DNA from: Methylovulum sp.
GTDB taxonomy: Bacteria; Pseudomonadota; Gammaproteobacteria; Methylococcales; Methylomonadaceae
Direction of reading: 5' to 3'
Assembly: GCA_030653435.1 (NCBI GenBank)
Contig: JAURZI010000037.1
Location: forward strand, 1 to 64,000
DNA: 64,000 bases
Shown one piece after another: positions 54,748 through 63,102 of this stretch (position 1 is the stretch's first letter; each line of letters opens with the position of its first letter). A program made the translations under genes and the position numbers. The notes under the pieces were generated by a model. The model did not search any database, was not told where the DNA came from, and worked only from the letters and a program-made list of their open reading frames with translations.

Positions 54748-55189
54748 GTTAAATTCCTTGGTATATTCTTAATCTATGGCAGTTATCGGCGGGGTTTTAA
54801 AAAACTTTAGCAGAATACTCGGAAACACGCTACATTCAACGCGGATAGAAATAATTACGAACATTATTATGACTGCTCTGAAATAGCTCTGGTAGCAAGG
54901 TACGGTAGCTTAGAAAATAGCGGATATAAAGTCCATGCTTGCCGGGATTTTCAGCTATGCCATAATAATACACGGTATGCGGTAAGTAACCCGTAGGATT
55001 CATTGCCTAGCGTGTATCAGCCGGGCAAGCAGTGGGGTGAAACGCTATGCAGCCGGTGGATATGGGCGCCGGCATACGCCTCTGCCGCTATGCTTTTTAG
55101 CCCCCGCCTTTTCCTGTTTATTTTAACAGCAGGGTTTAGTCTACCTTGACACAATTGACGAAATCGATTGCGTCGCTTCAGAGGAATTT
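54748..55189. other. flgM-motA divergent intergenic region
   Basis: 442 bases without a gene. The flgM end holds the sigma-28 promoter (54783-54809). The motA side shows no clear sigma-28, sigma-54 or sigma-70 match. A GG-N11-GC near 55074-55089 is one base too wide for sigma-54. No hairpin terminator or RNA gene was found. Confidence 0.5.
54783..54809 (-). promoter_or_regulatory. Sigma-28 (FliA) promoter of flgMN
   Basis: On the minus strand TAAA, exactly 15 bases, GCCGATAA. It is a full match to the class-3 flagellar consensus. The start point is about 30 bases before the flgM ATG. Confidence 0.88.
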
Positions 55190-56041
55190 ATGTTAGTTAT
55201 TGTTGGATATATCGTTATTCTTGCAGCGTTAGGCGGAGGATTTGTTGGCGGTGGCGGACATCTGGGGGTTCTTGTTCAGCCGTTTGAATTTCTTATCATC
55301 ATGGGGGCTGCGCTGGGTGCATTCGTGGCGGGTAACTCGATGGATATTGTAAAAGCCGCTTTCAAAGGAGGGACAGGTACATTGGGCGGCTCTCCTTACA
55401 CCAAGGAGTTCTATCTGGAGCTGCTGCTGTCTTTTAATGCGCTGACCAGTAAAATACGTAAGGAGGGTCTGCTGTCTCTTGAAGATATTATCGATGAGCC
55501 GCAAATCGACACGATTTTTATGCCTAAAGTGATGAAAGATCACCACTTGATGGAATTTATCCGCGACAACCTTCGTTTAATGTTGACCGGTGTTGAGGTT
55601 ATGGCACTGGAGGAGCTTACCGACCAGGTTCTTGAAACCCATCACGAAGATGGCCATGCGCCTGTCAAGGCGGTTCAAGGCGTTGGTGACGGCTTGCCGG
55701 CTTTTGGTATAGTTGCGGCCGTGCTGGGCGTAGTGCATACGATGGAGTCGGTCGGTATCCCGCCGTCCGAACTGGGTAAATTAATCGCGGCCGCTCTGGT
55801 GGGTACATTCCTGGGTATCTTGTTGGCGTATGGCTTTGTTAATCCGGTGGCGTCGGTCATGCAGCAGCGCTTTGAAATGTCAAGCAATGCTTTTAAATGC
55901 GTTCAAAAAGGTTTGTTATGCTGTGCGAAAGGCTTGTCACCAACCATGACTGTGGAATACATGCGGGCGATGATTACAGCAAACTTGCGTCCGGATTTCT
56001 TTGAATTGGAAGCGCAATTAAAAGCCGCCAAAAATAAATAG
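55190..56041 (+). CDS. motA: Flagellar stator protein MotA
   Basis: 283 residues, four transmembrane helices. The first is MLVIVGYIVILAALGGGF. The proton-channel Pro is in the third/fourth helix region (GIVAAVLGVVHTMESVGIPP), and the cytoplasmic loop has charged residues that meet FliG. GAGGA lies 5 bases before the ATG. Proton-type stator, cotranscribed with motB (9-base gap). Confidence 0.95.
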   Translation: MLVIVGYIVILAALGGGFVGGGGHLGVLVQPFEFLIIMGAALGAFVAGNSMDIVKAAFKGGTGTLGGSPYTKEFYLELLLSFNALTSKIRKEGLLSLEDIIDEPQIDTIFMPKVMKDHHLMEFIRDNLRLMLTGVEVMALEELTDQVLETHHEDGHAPVKAVQGVGDGLPAFGIVAAVLGVVHTMESVGIPPSELGKLIAAALVGTFLGILLAYGFVNPVASVMQQRFEMSSNAFKCVQKGLLCCAKGLSPTMTVEYMRAMITANLRPDFFELEAQLKAAKNK

Positions 56042-56050
56042 GGTATAGGT

Positions 56051-56962
56051 ATGGCCGAACAACCGATCATCATAAAGAAAATAAAAAAGGGCGGTCATGA
56101 GCATCATGGCGGTGCTTGGAAATTGGCTTATGCCGATTTTGTCACGGCGATGATGGCTTTTTTCCTGTTGATGTGGCTGTTAGGGTCGACTACCGATGCG
56201 GACCGCAAGGGCATAGCGGAATATTTTAGTGACCCTTATAAAATTTCCCTGATGGGCGGGATGGATGTCGGTGACAGGACGCGGATTGAGGCGGGCGGCG
56301 GTAAAGACATTTCGTCACAAGATCATGGGCAGGTCGATGAAAAAGACGATTTAAAGCAGTTGGAGAAACTGAAGAAAACCATAGAGTCTCTGATAGACTC
56401 AAATCCCAATCTGACCGAATTCAAGGAACAAATCAAGCTTGAGACGACCAGTGAAGGCTTGCGGGTGATCATTACTGATAAAGAAAACAGGCCGATGTTC
56501 AAATTAGCCAGCTCGGCAACCGAGCCGCAGGTTCGTACCATTTTAAGGGCATTGGCTCCGGTGATTAATGAATTGCCCAATAAAATATCAATCAATGGTC
56601 ATACCGACGCCAGACCGTTTCCGAAAAACAAAACCGGCTACACGAATTGGGAGCTTTCCGGTGACCGTGCCAATGCGGCCCGAAGCGAGCTGGAAATGGG
56701 CGGCTTGGCAGAGGAAAAAATTTTAAGAGTTACCGGTTTGTCATCCAGTATCCCGTTGAATCCCACTGATCCGCTTGATCCTATGAACAGACGGATTTCG
56801 ATTGTAGTCATGAATAAAAAAACCGAAAACGAGATTGTCCAAGGCATGACCAAAGAATCTGAAGCCAAGCCTAACGAAGAGGCGCCAGCCAACAATGCCC
56901 CGTTACCTACGGAGCCAGCACCGGTACCCGATGCGGAAGTGAAGCCGCCCGCCGGTCATTAG
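56051..56962 (+). CDS. motB: Flagellar stator protein MotB
   Basis: 303 residues. The single N-terminal helix carries the proton-binding Asp29 in YADFVTAMMAFFLLMWLLGS. The OmpA-like peptidoglycan domain (about residues 140-260) has NKISINGHTDARPFP and NMRRISIVVM-like DPMNRRISIV. The C-terminal 40 residues are Pro/Ala-rich. Forms the stator with MotA. Confidence 0.95.
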   Translation: MAEQPIIIKKIKKGGHEHHGGAWKLAYADFVTAMMAFFLLMWLLGSTTDADRKGIAEYFSDPYKISLMGGMDVGDRTRIEAGGGKDISSQDHGQVDEKDDLKQLEKLKKTIESLIDSNPNLTEFKEQIKLETTSEGLRVIITDKENRPMFKLASSATEPQVRTILRALAPVINELPNKISINGHTDARPFPKNKTGYTNWELSGDRANAARSELEMGGLAEEKILRVTGLSSSIPLNPTDPLDPMNRRISIVVMNKKTENEIVQGMTKESEAKPNEEAPANNAPLPTEPAPVPDAEVKPPAGH

Positions 56963-56977
56963 CCCCAGCGGGGCGCA

Positions 56978-57670
56978 TTATTGCACGGTCACCAATCCAG
57001 TTTCGATGACGGTGGCATTAATGATGCGCCCCGAATTCTCGTTTTTCACCCTGATGCGCTGGCCTTTGACGCCATCCATCATCGCCAAACCGCCCATCGT
57101 GATGGACAATCCGGTGTGTGTGCTGCGGATAAGCACTTTGTCGCCTTTTTTGACGGCCAGCGGCTCACTGATGTTGCGTAGGCTTAGAATGCTGCCTGCC
57201 GCTAAAGGACGGGCGGCCTGCTTGTTTTCAACCTGTTGCGCTTGCGTAAAATAATCTTCCCTGAGCCTGGATACTTCCCGCCGTTCGCTGACCAGCATGG
57301 CTGGCGTAATGATTTCGCCGCGTTGTAGCGGTTGCGCCAGCACCAGTATGTTTTCATAGACGCTAATCAGTGCAGAAACATAGAGGGACCATTTTTGTCC
57401 CGCACTACAGCGCACACCCATTGAAACTCTCCCCGCCTTAATGTGTTCCGCTACCGCAAAGGCTTCCAGTGGCTGGGTGCATTCAGGCAATTGTAACTGG
57501 CTGTCTAGCGGGACGATGTTGATGCCGTAATCCGCCGCCGGGCTTATCTTTGCTGCAATCGTATTCTTGACGATAAGGTAAATAGATTCGTGGGCTTGGA
57601 AGCGTTGTTCTGCATGCCCTAACGCGCAAAAAAGGCTGAGTGCCGTTGGGATGAATAGGGATTTGTTCAT
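56978..57670 (-). CDS. flgA: Flagellar P-ring assembly chaperone FlgA
   Basis: 230 residues. Signal peptide (SLFIPTALSLFCALGHA). SAF domain in the middle with QPLQRGEIITPAMLVSERRE, and C-terminal VKKGDKVLIRSTHTGLSITM, MMDGVKGQRIRVKN. It helps P-ring assembly with FlgI. Divergent from flgB, with a sigma-54 site upstream. Confidence 0.94.
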   Translation of the reverse strand: MNKSLFIPTALSLFCALGHAEQRFQAHESIYLIVKNTIAAKISPAADYGINIVPLDSQLQLPECTQPLEAFAVAEHIKAGRVSMGVRCSAGQKWSLYVSALISVYENILVLAQPLQRGEIITPAMLVSERREVSRLREDYFTQAQQVENKQAARPLAAGSILSLRNISEPLAVKKGDKVLIRSTHTGLSITMGGLAMMDGVKGQRIRVKNENSGRIINATVIETGLVTVQ

Positions 57671-57703
57671 GGGATTGCCGGATAGATGACTTCAATAAAC
57701 ATT

Positions 57704-57720
57704 AAGCATGAACTGCGCCA
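57704..57720 (-). promoter_or_regulatory. Sigma-54 promoter of flgA
   Basis: On the minus strand TGGCGCAGTTCATGCTT, with GG and GC exactly 10 bases apart. The -24 box has GCGC in place of GCAC. The predicted start is about 25 bases before the ATG. Confidence 0.65.
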
Positions 57721-57909
57721 AGGGAAAGTGGGCCTGGGTACTGATAGATAGCCAATTTATTGGCACATTATGCCGTTTTTCCATTTTCCATGCTTGATTG
57801 CTGCGATCAGCGGTCATTTTTGCCGAATAACCAGCACATTTTTACTTGTCTATGATTGTTATTGTTGCTTGTTGTTGTATTGTCATGATTTAAATCAACT
57901 ATTTTATTT

Positions 57910-57926
57910 TGGCATGTGTCGTGCTT
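57910..57926 (+). promoter_or_regulatory. Sigma-54 promoter of flgBCDEF
   Basis: TGGCATGTGTCGTGCTT, GG and GC exactly 10 bases apart. The predicted start is about 35 bases before the flgB ATG, with GAGGTGA as ribosome site in between. Confidence 0.78.
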
Positions 57927-57970
57927 ATTTGCTTTAGACAAGCATCTTACACAAGCAAACGAGGTGACTC

Positions 57971-58363
57971 ATGGCTATTAATTTTGACAAAGCACTAGGC
58001 ATACATCCACAGGCCCTGGCATTACGGGAAAAACGCAGCGAAGTGTTGGCTGCCAATTTAGCGAATGCCGACACGCCCAGTTTCAAGGCTCGCGACCTCG
58101 ATTTTACCTCGGTGCTGAAAAAAACCATGCCGCAGGATGTGTCGATGGAACGTACGCAAACCGGGCATTTGGCATCGGAACGGCAGTTGTTGGGCGCAAA
58201 CTTAATGTACCGCAACCCGTATCAGGTTTCATTGGACGGTAATACCGTCGAATCCCATATTGAACAGGCCAAATACGCCGAAAATGCAGTGCAGTACCAA
58301 GCCAGTCTACAGTTTGTTTCGAATAAATTCGCCGGGCTGATGACAGCCCTAAGAGGTCAATAG
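57971..58363 (+). CDS. flgB: Flagellar rod protein FlgB
   Basis: 130 residues. RSEVLAANLANADTPSFKARD is the rod-protein N-terminal motif; the C terminus is FVSNKFAGLMTALRGQ. Proximal rod. Two bases before flgC. Confidence 0.96.
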   Translation: MAINFDKALGIHPQALALREKRSEVLAANLANADTPSFKARDLDFTSVLKKTMPQDVSMERTQTGHLASERQLLGANLMYRNPYQVSLDGNTVESHIEQAKYAENAVQYQASLQFVSNKFAGLMTALRGQ

Positions 58364-58365
58364 CC

Positions 58366-58782
58366 ATGTCTTCACTCAATATATTCGATATTGCCGGCAG
58401 CGGCATGAAGGCCCAGTCGCTACGGCTTAATCTGGTCGCCAGTAATATTTCCAATGCCAACACCGTTAGCAGCAGCGAGGGCGATGTTTATAAATCCAGG
58501 CAGCCGGTATTTGCAGCGGAATTGAAAAATATCCTCGATAAACAGCATGCCGGCAGTAAGGTCAATGTGCTGGGCGTATTGGAAAGCGACGCACCGCCTG
58601 TTATGGAATATGCGCCTAACCATCCGATGGCGGATAAGGACGGCTATATTTTCAAGCCGAACGTCAATACCGTGGAAGAAATGGCCAATATGATGTCGGC
58701 ATCGCGTTCTTATCAAAATAATGTGGAAGTGTTAAATACTGCCAAGCAGTTGATGCTTCAAACATTGAAAATGGGACAATAA
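58366..58782 (+). CDS. flgC: Flagellar rod protein FlgC
   Basis: 138 residues. DIAGSGMKAQSLRLNLVASN and the C-terminal VNTVEEMANMMSASRSYQNN are the flagellar rod/hook signatures. Proximal rod. The next gene, flgD, starts 12 bases after it. Confidence 0.97.
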   Translation: MSSLNIFDIAGSGMKAQSLRLNLVASNISNANTVSSSEGDVYKSRQPVFAAELKNILDKQHAGSKVNVLGVLESDAPPVMEYAPNHPMADKDGYIFKPNVNTVEEMANMMSASRSYQNNVEVLNTAKQLMLQTLKMGQ

Positions 58783-58794
58783 CAGGGGGCAATG

Positions 58795-59472
58795 ATGAGC
58801 ACAGTCAATTCATACAGCGGCTTGGGAGTATCCACGCTGGATACCGCCGCAACCACCGCCGCTAAAACGGCCTCACTCAGCCAGGATGAGTTTTTAAAGC
58901 TGATGACAGCGCAAATGACGCATCAGGATCCGACCAAACCGATGCAGAACGGCGAGTTTCTTTCGCAAATGGCACAGTTTGGCACGGTTTCAGGTATTCA
59001 GGGGCTCCAACAATCGTTCGAGGATTTTTCGGCCTCAATCAGTTCGGATCAGGCTTTACAGGCCGCCAGCTTGGTAGGGCGCACCGTGTCCGTGCCGTCC
59101 GATTATGGGCTGCTGTCGGTAGGCGGCGAAATCAAAGGCAACTTTGACCTTTCCGCCAGCGCCTCAACGGTTAATGTCAGCATTACCGACCCGCAGACTG
59201 GGGATGTGGTCAGGACGGTAAGCCTGGGCCAGCAATCAGCAGGTACGGTGCCTTTTGTCTGGGATGGCCTCAATGATGCCGGTACGTTGGCGAGCCCTGG
59301 GGTTTATAAAGTGCAGGCACAAGCGTCTATAGATGGTGTAAATACGGTGTTCCAGCCTAGCCTGGAGGCAACGGTCGAGAGCGTGTCGATGAGTAACGGC
59401 GCCAACGGTGTGCAGGTTAGTCTGGCAGGTTTGGGGGAATTCAGCTTTAACCAGATAAAACAAATTCTATAA
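58795..59472 (+). CDS. flgD: Hook-cap protein FlgD
   Basis: 225 residues from the second of two tandem ATGs (58792 and 58795); GGGGG is 5 bases before the second. The N-terminal SLSQDEFLKLMTAQMTHQDP then TKPMQNGEFL is the FlgD signature. The C-terminal FlgD Ig-like/Tudor domain has FVWDGLNDAGTLASPGVYKV. Scaffolds hook assembly. Confidence 0.95.
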   Translation: MSTVNSYSGLGVSTLDTAATTAAKTASLSQDEFLKLMTAQMTHQDPTKPMQNGEFLSQMAQFGTVSGIQGLQQSFEDFSASISSDQALQAASLVGRTVSVPSDYGLLSVGGEIKGNFDLSASASTVNVSITDPQTGDVVRTVSLGQQSAGTVPFVWDGLNDAGTLASPGVYKVQAQASIDGVNTVFQPSLEATVESVSMSNGANGVQVSLAGLGEFSFNQIKQIL

Positions 59473-59486
59473 TCCGGGGGTATGTG

Positions 59487-60758
59487 ATGAGCTTTTCAAC
59501 AGCATTAAGCGGGCTCAACGCCGCAGCTAATAATTTATCGGTGACCGGCAACAATATTGCCAATGCCAATACTACGGGCTTTAAGGAATCCAGATCTGAA
59601 TTTGTTGATATTTATGCCAGCAGCATGGCAGGTATCAGCAAGACCCAGCCGGGTTCCGGGGTCAGGGTGGCCGAAGTCGCGCAGCAGTTTAACCAGGGCA
59701 ATTTACAGTCCACCGAAAACAGCCTGGATATGGCGGTCAGCGGCGAAGGCTTTTTTACGCTGGCAAAAAACCCCGCCGATTTGAATTCATTGGCCTACAC
59801 TCGCGCCGGCGCCTTTAAAGTAAACAACGAGGGCATGGTTGTGAATGACCAGGGCTTGGCGTTATTGGCTTACGCGCCTAACGGCACGTCGGTGGATGAC
59901 GGTTTTAGCGAGGGCATATTGAAAACCGTATCGCTCAATTCCGCGACCGGCTTGCCGGTCGCGACGACTCAGGTGGATTTAGGCGTTAATCTGAACGCCA
60001 ATAGTAAAGTGCCCACGACAACGCCATTCAATCCACTGGATTCAAGCTCGTACACCAATCAAACCTCGGTGTCCATTTACGACTCATTGGGCGTGTCGCA
60101 TAAGCTGACGACGTATTTTGTGGCTGGGGCGGCGACTACGCCCACCAGAGACTGGACGGCCTACCATTATATTACTGACGATGCCACCGCACCTGTCTCT
60201 GTCGATGCGGGCGGCACCCCCAGTACCTTAACCTTTGATTCGTCCGGTAAAATGACCGTGCCCGCCAATGGGCAAGTGAGCTTGGCCCCTTATGTGACAG
60301 GGACGGCTGCGGCGAATATCAGTGCCACAGTGGATTATTCCGGCTCCACATCGGTGGCTTCCGCTTTCAGCGTGGATACGTTAAAGCAGGACGGGTTGGC
60401 GGCAGGGCAATTGACCGGCGTCAGCGTGGACACCGATGGCGTCATTTTTGCAAAATTCAGCAACGGCGGGTCAACGCCGTTGGGTAAAGTGGCATTGACC
60501 CGTTTTATTAATCCCCAGGGTCTGGCAAAGCTGGGTGATACCAATTGGGCGCAAAGCCTGAGTTCAGGCAGCGCCATATCAGGTTCGGCGGGTACAGGCA
60601 GCTTTGGCGATATTCAGTCGGGCGCATTGGAGCAATCCAATGTCGATTTGTCGGCGCAATTGGTGAACCTTATTATCGCCCAGCAAGCGTATCAGGCCAA
60701 TTCTCAGACCATCTCGACAGAAAACAGCATCATCCAAACGCTGTTGAACAAAATTTAA
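59487..60758 (+). CDS. flgE: Flagellar hook protein FlgE
   Basis: 423 residues from the ATG at 59487; a GTG lies one codon earlier. N-terminal SFSTALSGLNAAANNLSVTG then NNIANANTTGFK. The C terminus has SNVDLSAQLVNLIIAQQAYQ then ANSQTIST. The central variable domain is exposed on the hook. Confidence 0.96.
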   Translation: MSFSTALSGLNAAANNLSVTGNNIANANTTGFKESRSEFVDIYASSMAGISKTQPGSGVRVAEVAQQFNQGNLQSTENSLDMAVSGEGFFTLAKNPADLNSLAYTRAGAFKVNNEGMVVNDQGLALLAYAPNGTSVDDGFSEGILKTVSLNSATGLPVATTQVDLGVNLNANSKVPTTTPFNPLDSSSYTNQTSVSIYDSLGVSHKLTTYFVAGAATTPTRDWTAYHYITDDATAPVSVDAGGTPSTLTFDSSGKMTVPANGQVSLAPYVTGTAAANISATVDYSGSTSVASAFSVDTLKQDGLAAGQLTGVSVDTDGVIFAKFSNGGSTPLGKVALTRFINPQGLAKLGDTNWAQSLSSGSAISGSAGTGSFGDIQSGALEQSNVDLSAQLVNLIIAQQAYQANSQTISTENSIIQTLLNKI

Positions 60759-60774
60759 GCCGGGGTAAGCCGTT

Positions 60775-61515
60775 ATGGACAGAAGCCTTTATATTGCAAT
60801 GAGCGGCGCCAAACAAACCTTATTGGCACAAACGGCAAACGCCAATAATTTGGCGAATGCACAAACTACGGGTTTTAAGTCGGATTGGGAGCAGTTCCGC
60901 AGCATGCCGGTTTACGGCGCGGGTTTTCCTACGCGGGTCTATGCGATGACGGAAAGGCCGGGCACGGATTTTTCGTCCGGGCCTATTCAAACAACGGGGA
61001 AAGATCTGGATGTGGCGATTAACGGCGAGGGCTATTTTGCCGTCCAGGGCGCCGACGGTAAAGAGGTTTACACCCGTGCCGGCGATCTGCACCTTACCCC
61101 TGAAGGCTTTTTGCAGACCGGTACGGGCTTGCAGGTGATAGGGCAGGGCGGGCCGATAACCATACCGCCATCGCAAAAATTGGACATAGGTGCTGACGGC
61201 ACTATCAGCATTATTCCGCTAGGCTCAAACGCGACGGCAGTGGCGGCTATCGACAGGATTAAAATGGTCAAGCCTGCTGCGGATAATGTCGAAAAATTGG
61301 CTGACGGCCTGGTGCATGTCAAAGACGGCAAACCGCAGGCGGCTAGTGCTGATGTCAGCCTAGTGCAGGGTGCAGTGGAAGGCAGCAATGTCAACGCCAT
61401 CCATGCCTTGGTGGAAATGATCGAATTGGCAAAAAACTTTGAGTTGCAAACCAAGGTGATGAAAAATACCGATGAACTGTCCGGTGTCAGTGCCAAGTTA
61501 ATGCAGATGGCATAA
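60775..61515 (+). CDS. flgF: Flagellar rod protein FlgF
   Basis: 246 residues. MDRSLYIAMSGAKQTLLAQT then NNLANAQTTGFK. C-terminal VEGSNVNAIHALVEMIELAK. Proximal rod. The stop codon is contained in the sigma-54 site of flgG. Confidence 0.96.
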   Translation: MDRSLYIAMSGAKQTLLAQTANANNLANAQTTGFKSDWEQFRSMPVYGAGFPTRVYAMTERPGTDFSSGPIQTTGKDLDVAINGEGYFAVQGADGKEVYTRAGDLHLTPEGFLQTGTGLQVIGQGGPITIPPSQKLDIGADGTISIIPLGSNATAVAAIDRIKMVKPAADNVEKLADGLVHVKDGKPQAASADVSLVQGAVEGSNVNAIHALVEMIELAKNFELQTKVMKNTDELSGVSAKLMQMA

Positions 61516-61524
61516 ACCATGCTT
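61508..61524 (+). promoter_or_regulatory. Sigma-54 promoter of flgGHI, overlapping the flgF stop
   Basis: TGGCATAAACCATGCTT, GG and GC exactly 10 bases apart. It includes the flgF TAA (61513-61515). The predicted start is about 60 bases before flgG. It lets the distal rod and ring genes be expressed apart from flgBCDEF. Confidence 0.7.
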
Positions 61525-61595
61525 AAAATTAAGTTAGGGTGTGCCGTGCATGCCTTTTATGCCCTGAGGGTAAAACCCAACGCTAGGAGATTATC

Positions 61596-62384
61596 ATGAC
61601 AGAACGCGCATTATGGGTCGCCAAAACCGGTTTGGACGCCCAACAAACACGTATGGCCGTTATTTCGAACAACTTGGCTAACGTCAATACCACGGGATTT
61701 AAAAAGTCCAGGGCGATATTCGAAGATTTGGTCTACCAAAACATTCGTCAGGTAGGCGCACAATCTTCGCAAAACAATGTATTGCCATCAGGTTTACAGT
61801 TAGGTACGGGCGTAAAAACGGTGGCCACGGAAAAAATCCATACCCAGGGCAATATCCAGCAAACCGAAAACTCATTGGATGTGGCGATTAATGGCCGGGG
61901 TTTTTTGCAAATACTGATGCCGAACGGGGATATCAACTATACCCGCGATGGCGCGTTGAAAATAGATTCGACCGGACAATTGGTGACCTCCAGCGGTTTG
62001 GTGCTGGATCCTGCGATTACGGTGCCGCAAGATGCCTTGAGCATCACGATAGGCCGTGACGGCACGGTGTCGGCTTTGCAGCCGGGAAATGCGGCGCCGA
62101 TACAGCTGGGGCAAATCCAAACGGCTAATTTTATTAATCCTACTGGTTTGGAACCGGTCGGCGAAAATCTTTACCGCGAATCAGTGGCGAGCGGCGCGCC
62201 CATCATCGGCACGCCGGGTGAAGACGAATATGGGCCGTTGCTGCAAGGCTCTTTGGAAACCTCCAATGTTAATGTCGTGGAAGAGCTGGTCAATATGATC
62301 GAAACCCAGCGAGCTTATGAAATGAACTCCAAAGCGATTTCAACGACGGATGAAATGCTGTCCTTTGTGACCCAGCAATTATAA
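61596..62384 (+). CDS. flgG: Flagellar distal rod protein FlgG
   Basis: 262 residues, close to E. coli FlgG (260). [20 protein letters not shown] then [20 protein letters not shown]. The C-terminal [20 protein letters not shown] is intact. GGAG lies 8 bases before the ATG. Confidence 0.97.
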   Translation: MTERALWVAKTGLDAQQTRMAVISNNLANVNTTGFKKSRAIFEDLVYQNIRQVGAQSSQNNVLPSGLQLGTGVKTVATEKIHTQGNIQQTENSLDVAINGRGFLQILMPNGDINYTRDGALKIDSTGQLVTSSGLVLDPAITVPQDALSITIGRDGTVSALQPGNAAPIQLGQIQTANFINPTGLEPVGENLYRESVASGAPIIGTPGEDEYGPLLQGSLETSNVNVVEELVNMIETQRAYEMNSKAISTTDEMLSFVTQQL

Positions 62385-62407
62385 AAACTATAACAGGAGA
62401 TGGCGCC

Positions 62408-63091
62408 ATGACGACGCACAAACTCAAATTTATCGCAGTGCTGCTGTTACCCGCCGCCTGTGCACAATTACCGTTGCAGACGCAACGGGATCCGGCATTT
62501 GCGCCGGTGGCGCCTGCCGATTTAAGGGCGCCGGCGCAAAATACCGGCGCCATTTATCAGGCGGGCTACGATATGCGTTTGTTCGAAAATCATGCGGCGA
62601 TACGTGTCGGGGATATTTTGACGGTTAAATTGCAGGAAAAAACCCAGGCGCAAAAGAAAGCCGATCTGAATGCCAAAAAAGACACCAGTTTAACTGCGGA
62701 TGCACCGGTATTATTGGGCATGGGGGCTTCTGCCCTGCTTGCAGGAAACGGCATGGAAACCACGCTGAAATCGGCTCATGATTTTAAGGGTGAAGGCGAT
62801 TCGGCGCAAAGCAACAGCTTGACCGGCAATATCGCCGTGACCGTGGTGGAGCAGCTGCCTAACGGCAATTTAAAAATACGCGGCGAGAAAATAGTCAATT
62901 TAAACCAGGGTGATGAATATATCAGGTTATCCGGTATCGTCAGGCCGGTCGATATTGATGTCTCCAATACTATTTCTTCGGATAATTTGGCCGATGCCAC
63001 GATTACCTATACCGGTAGCGGCGCCATGGCGGATGCCAGCAAGATGGGCTGGCTGTCACGGATACTGACCAGCCCGTGGTTCCCCTTCTGA
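62408..63091 (+). CDS. flgH: Flagellar L-ring lipoprotein FlgH
   Basis: 227 residues. Lipoprotein signal with the probable acylated Cys18 (LLLPAAC). The FlgH core has RVGDILTVKLQEKTQAQKKA and NGNLKIRGEKIVNLNQGDEY. Outer-membrane ring. Follows flgG after 23 bases. Confidence 0.96.
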   Translation: MTTHKLKFIAVLLLPAACAQLPLQTQRDPAFAPVAPADLRAPAQNTGAIYQAGYDMRLFENHAAIRVGDILTVKLQEKTQAQKKADLNAKKDTSLTADAPVLLGMGASALLAGNGMETTLKSAHDFKGEGDSAQSNSLTGNIAVTVVEQLPNGNLKIRGEKIVNLNQGDEYIRLSGIVRPVDIDVSNTISSDNLADATITYTGSGAMADASKMGWLSRILTSPWFPF

Positions 63092-63102
63092 GAGGATAGG
63101 AC

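Larger units (their letters stand above)
57671..57970. other. flgA-flgB divergent promoter region
   Basis: 300 bases without a gene. Both outward promoters can be read: a sigma-54 site for flgA at 57704-57720 (minus) and one for flgB at 57910-57926 (plus). The 190 bases between them are AT-rich in the part near flgB, suited to activator and IHF binding. No enhancer motif is firmly recognised. Confidence 0.7.

Noticed and set aside
55074-55089. Sigma-54-like CGGCATACGCCTCTGC upstream of motA
   Set aside because: GG and GC are 11 bases apart, one too many for RpoN.
54748-55189. A hidden small gene or RNA in the 442-base flgM-motA gap
   Set aside because: No frame with a ribosome site and no tRNA or stable RNA fold could be supported.
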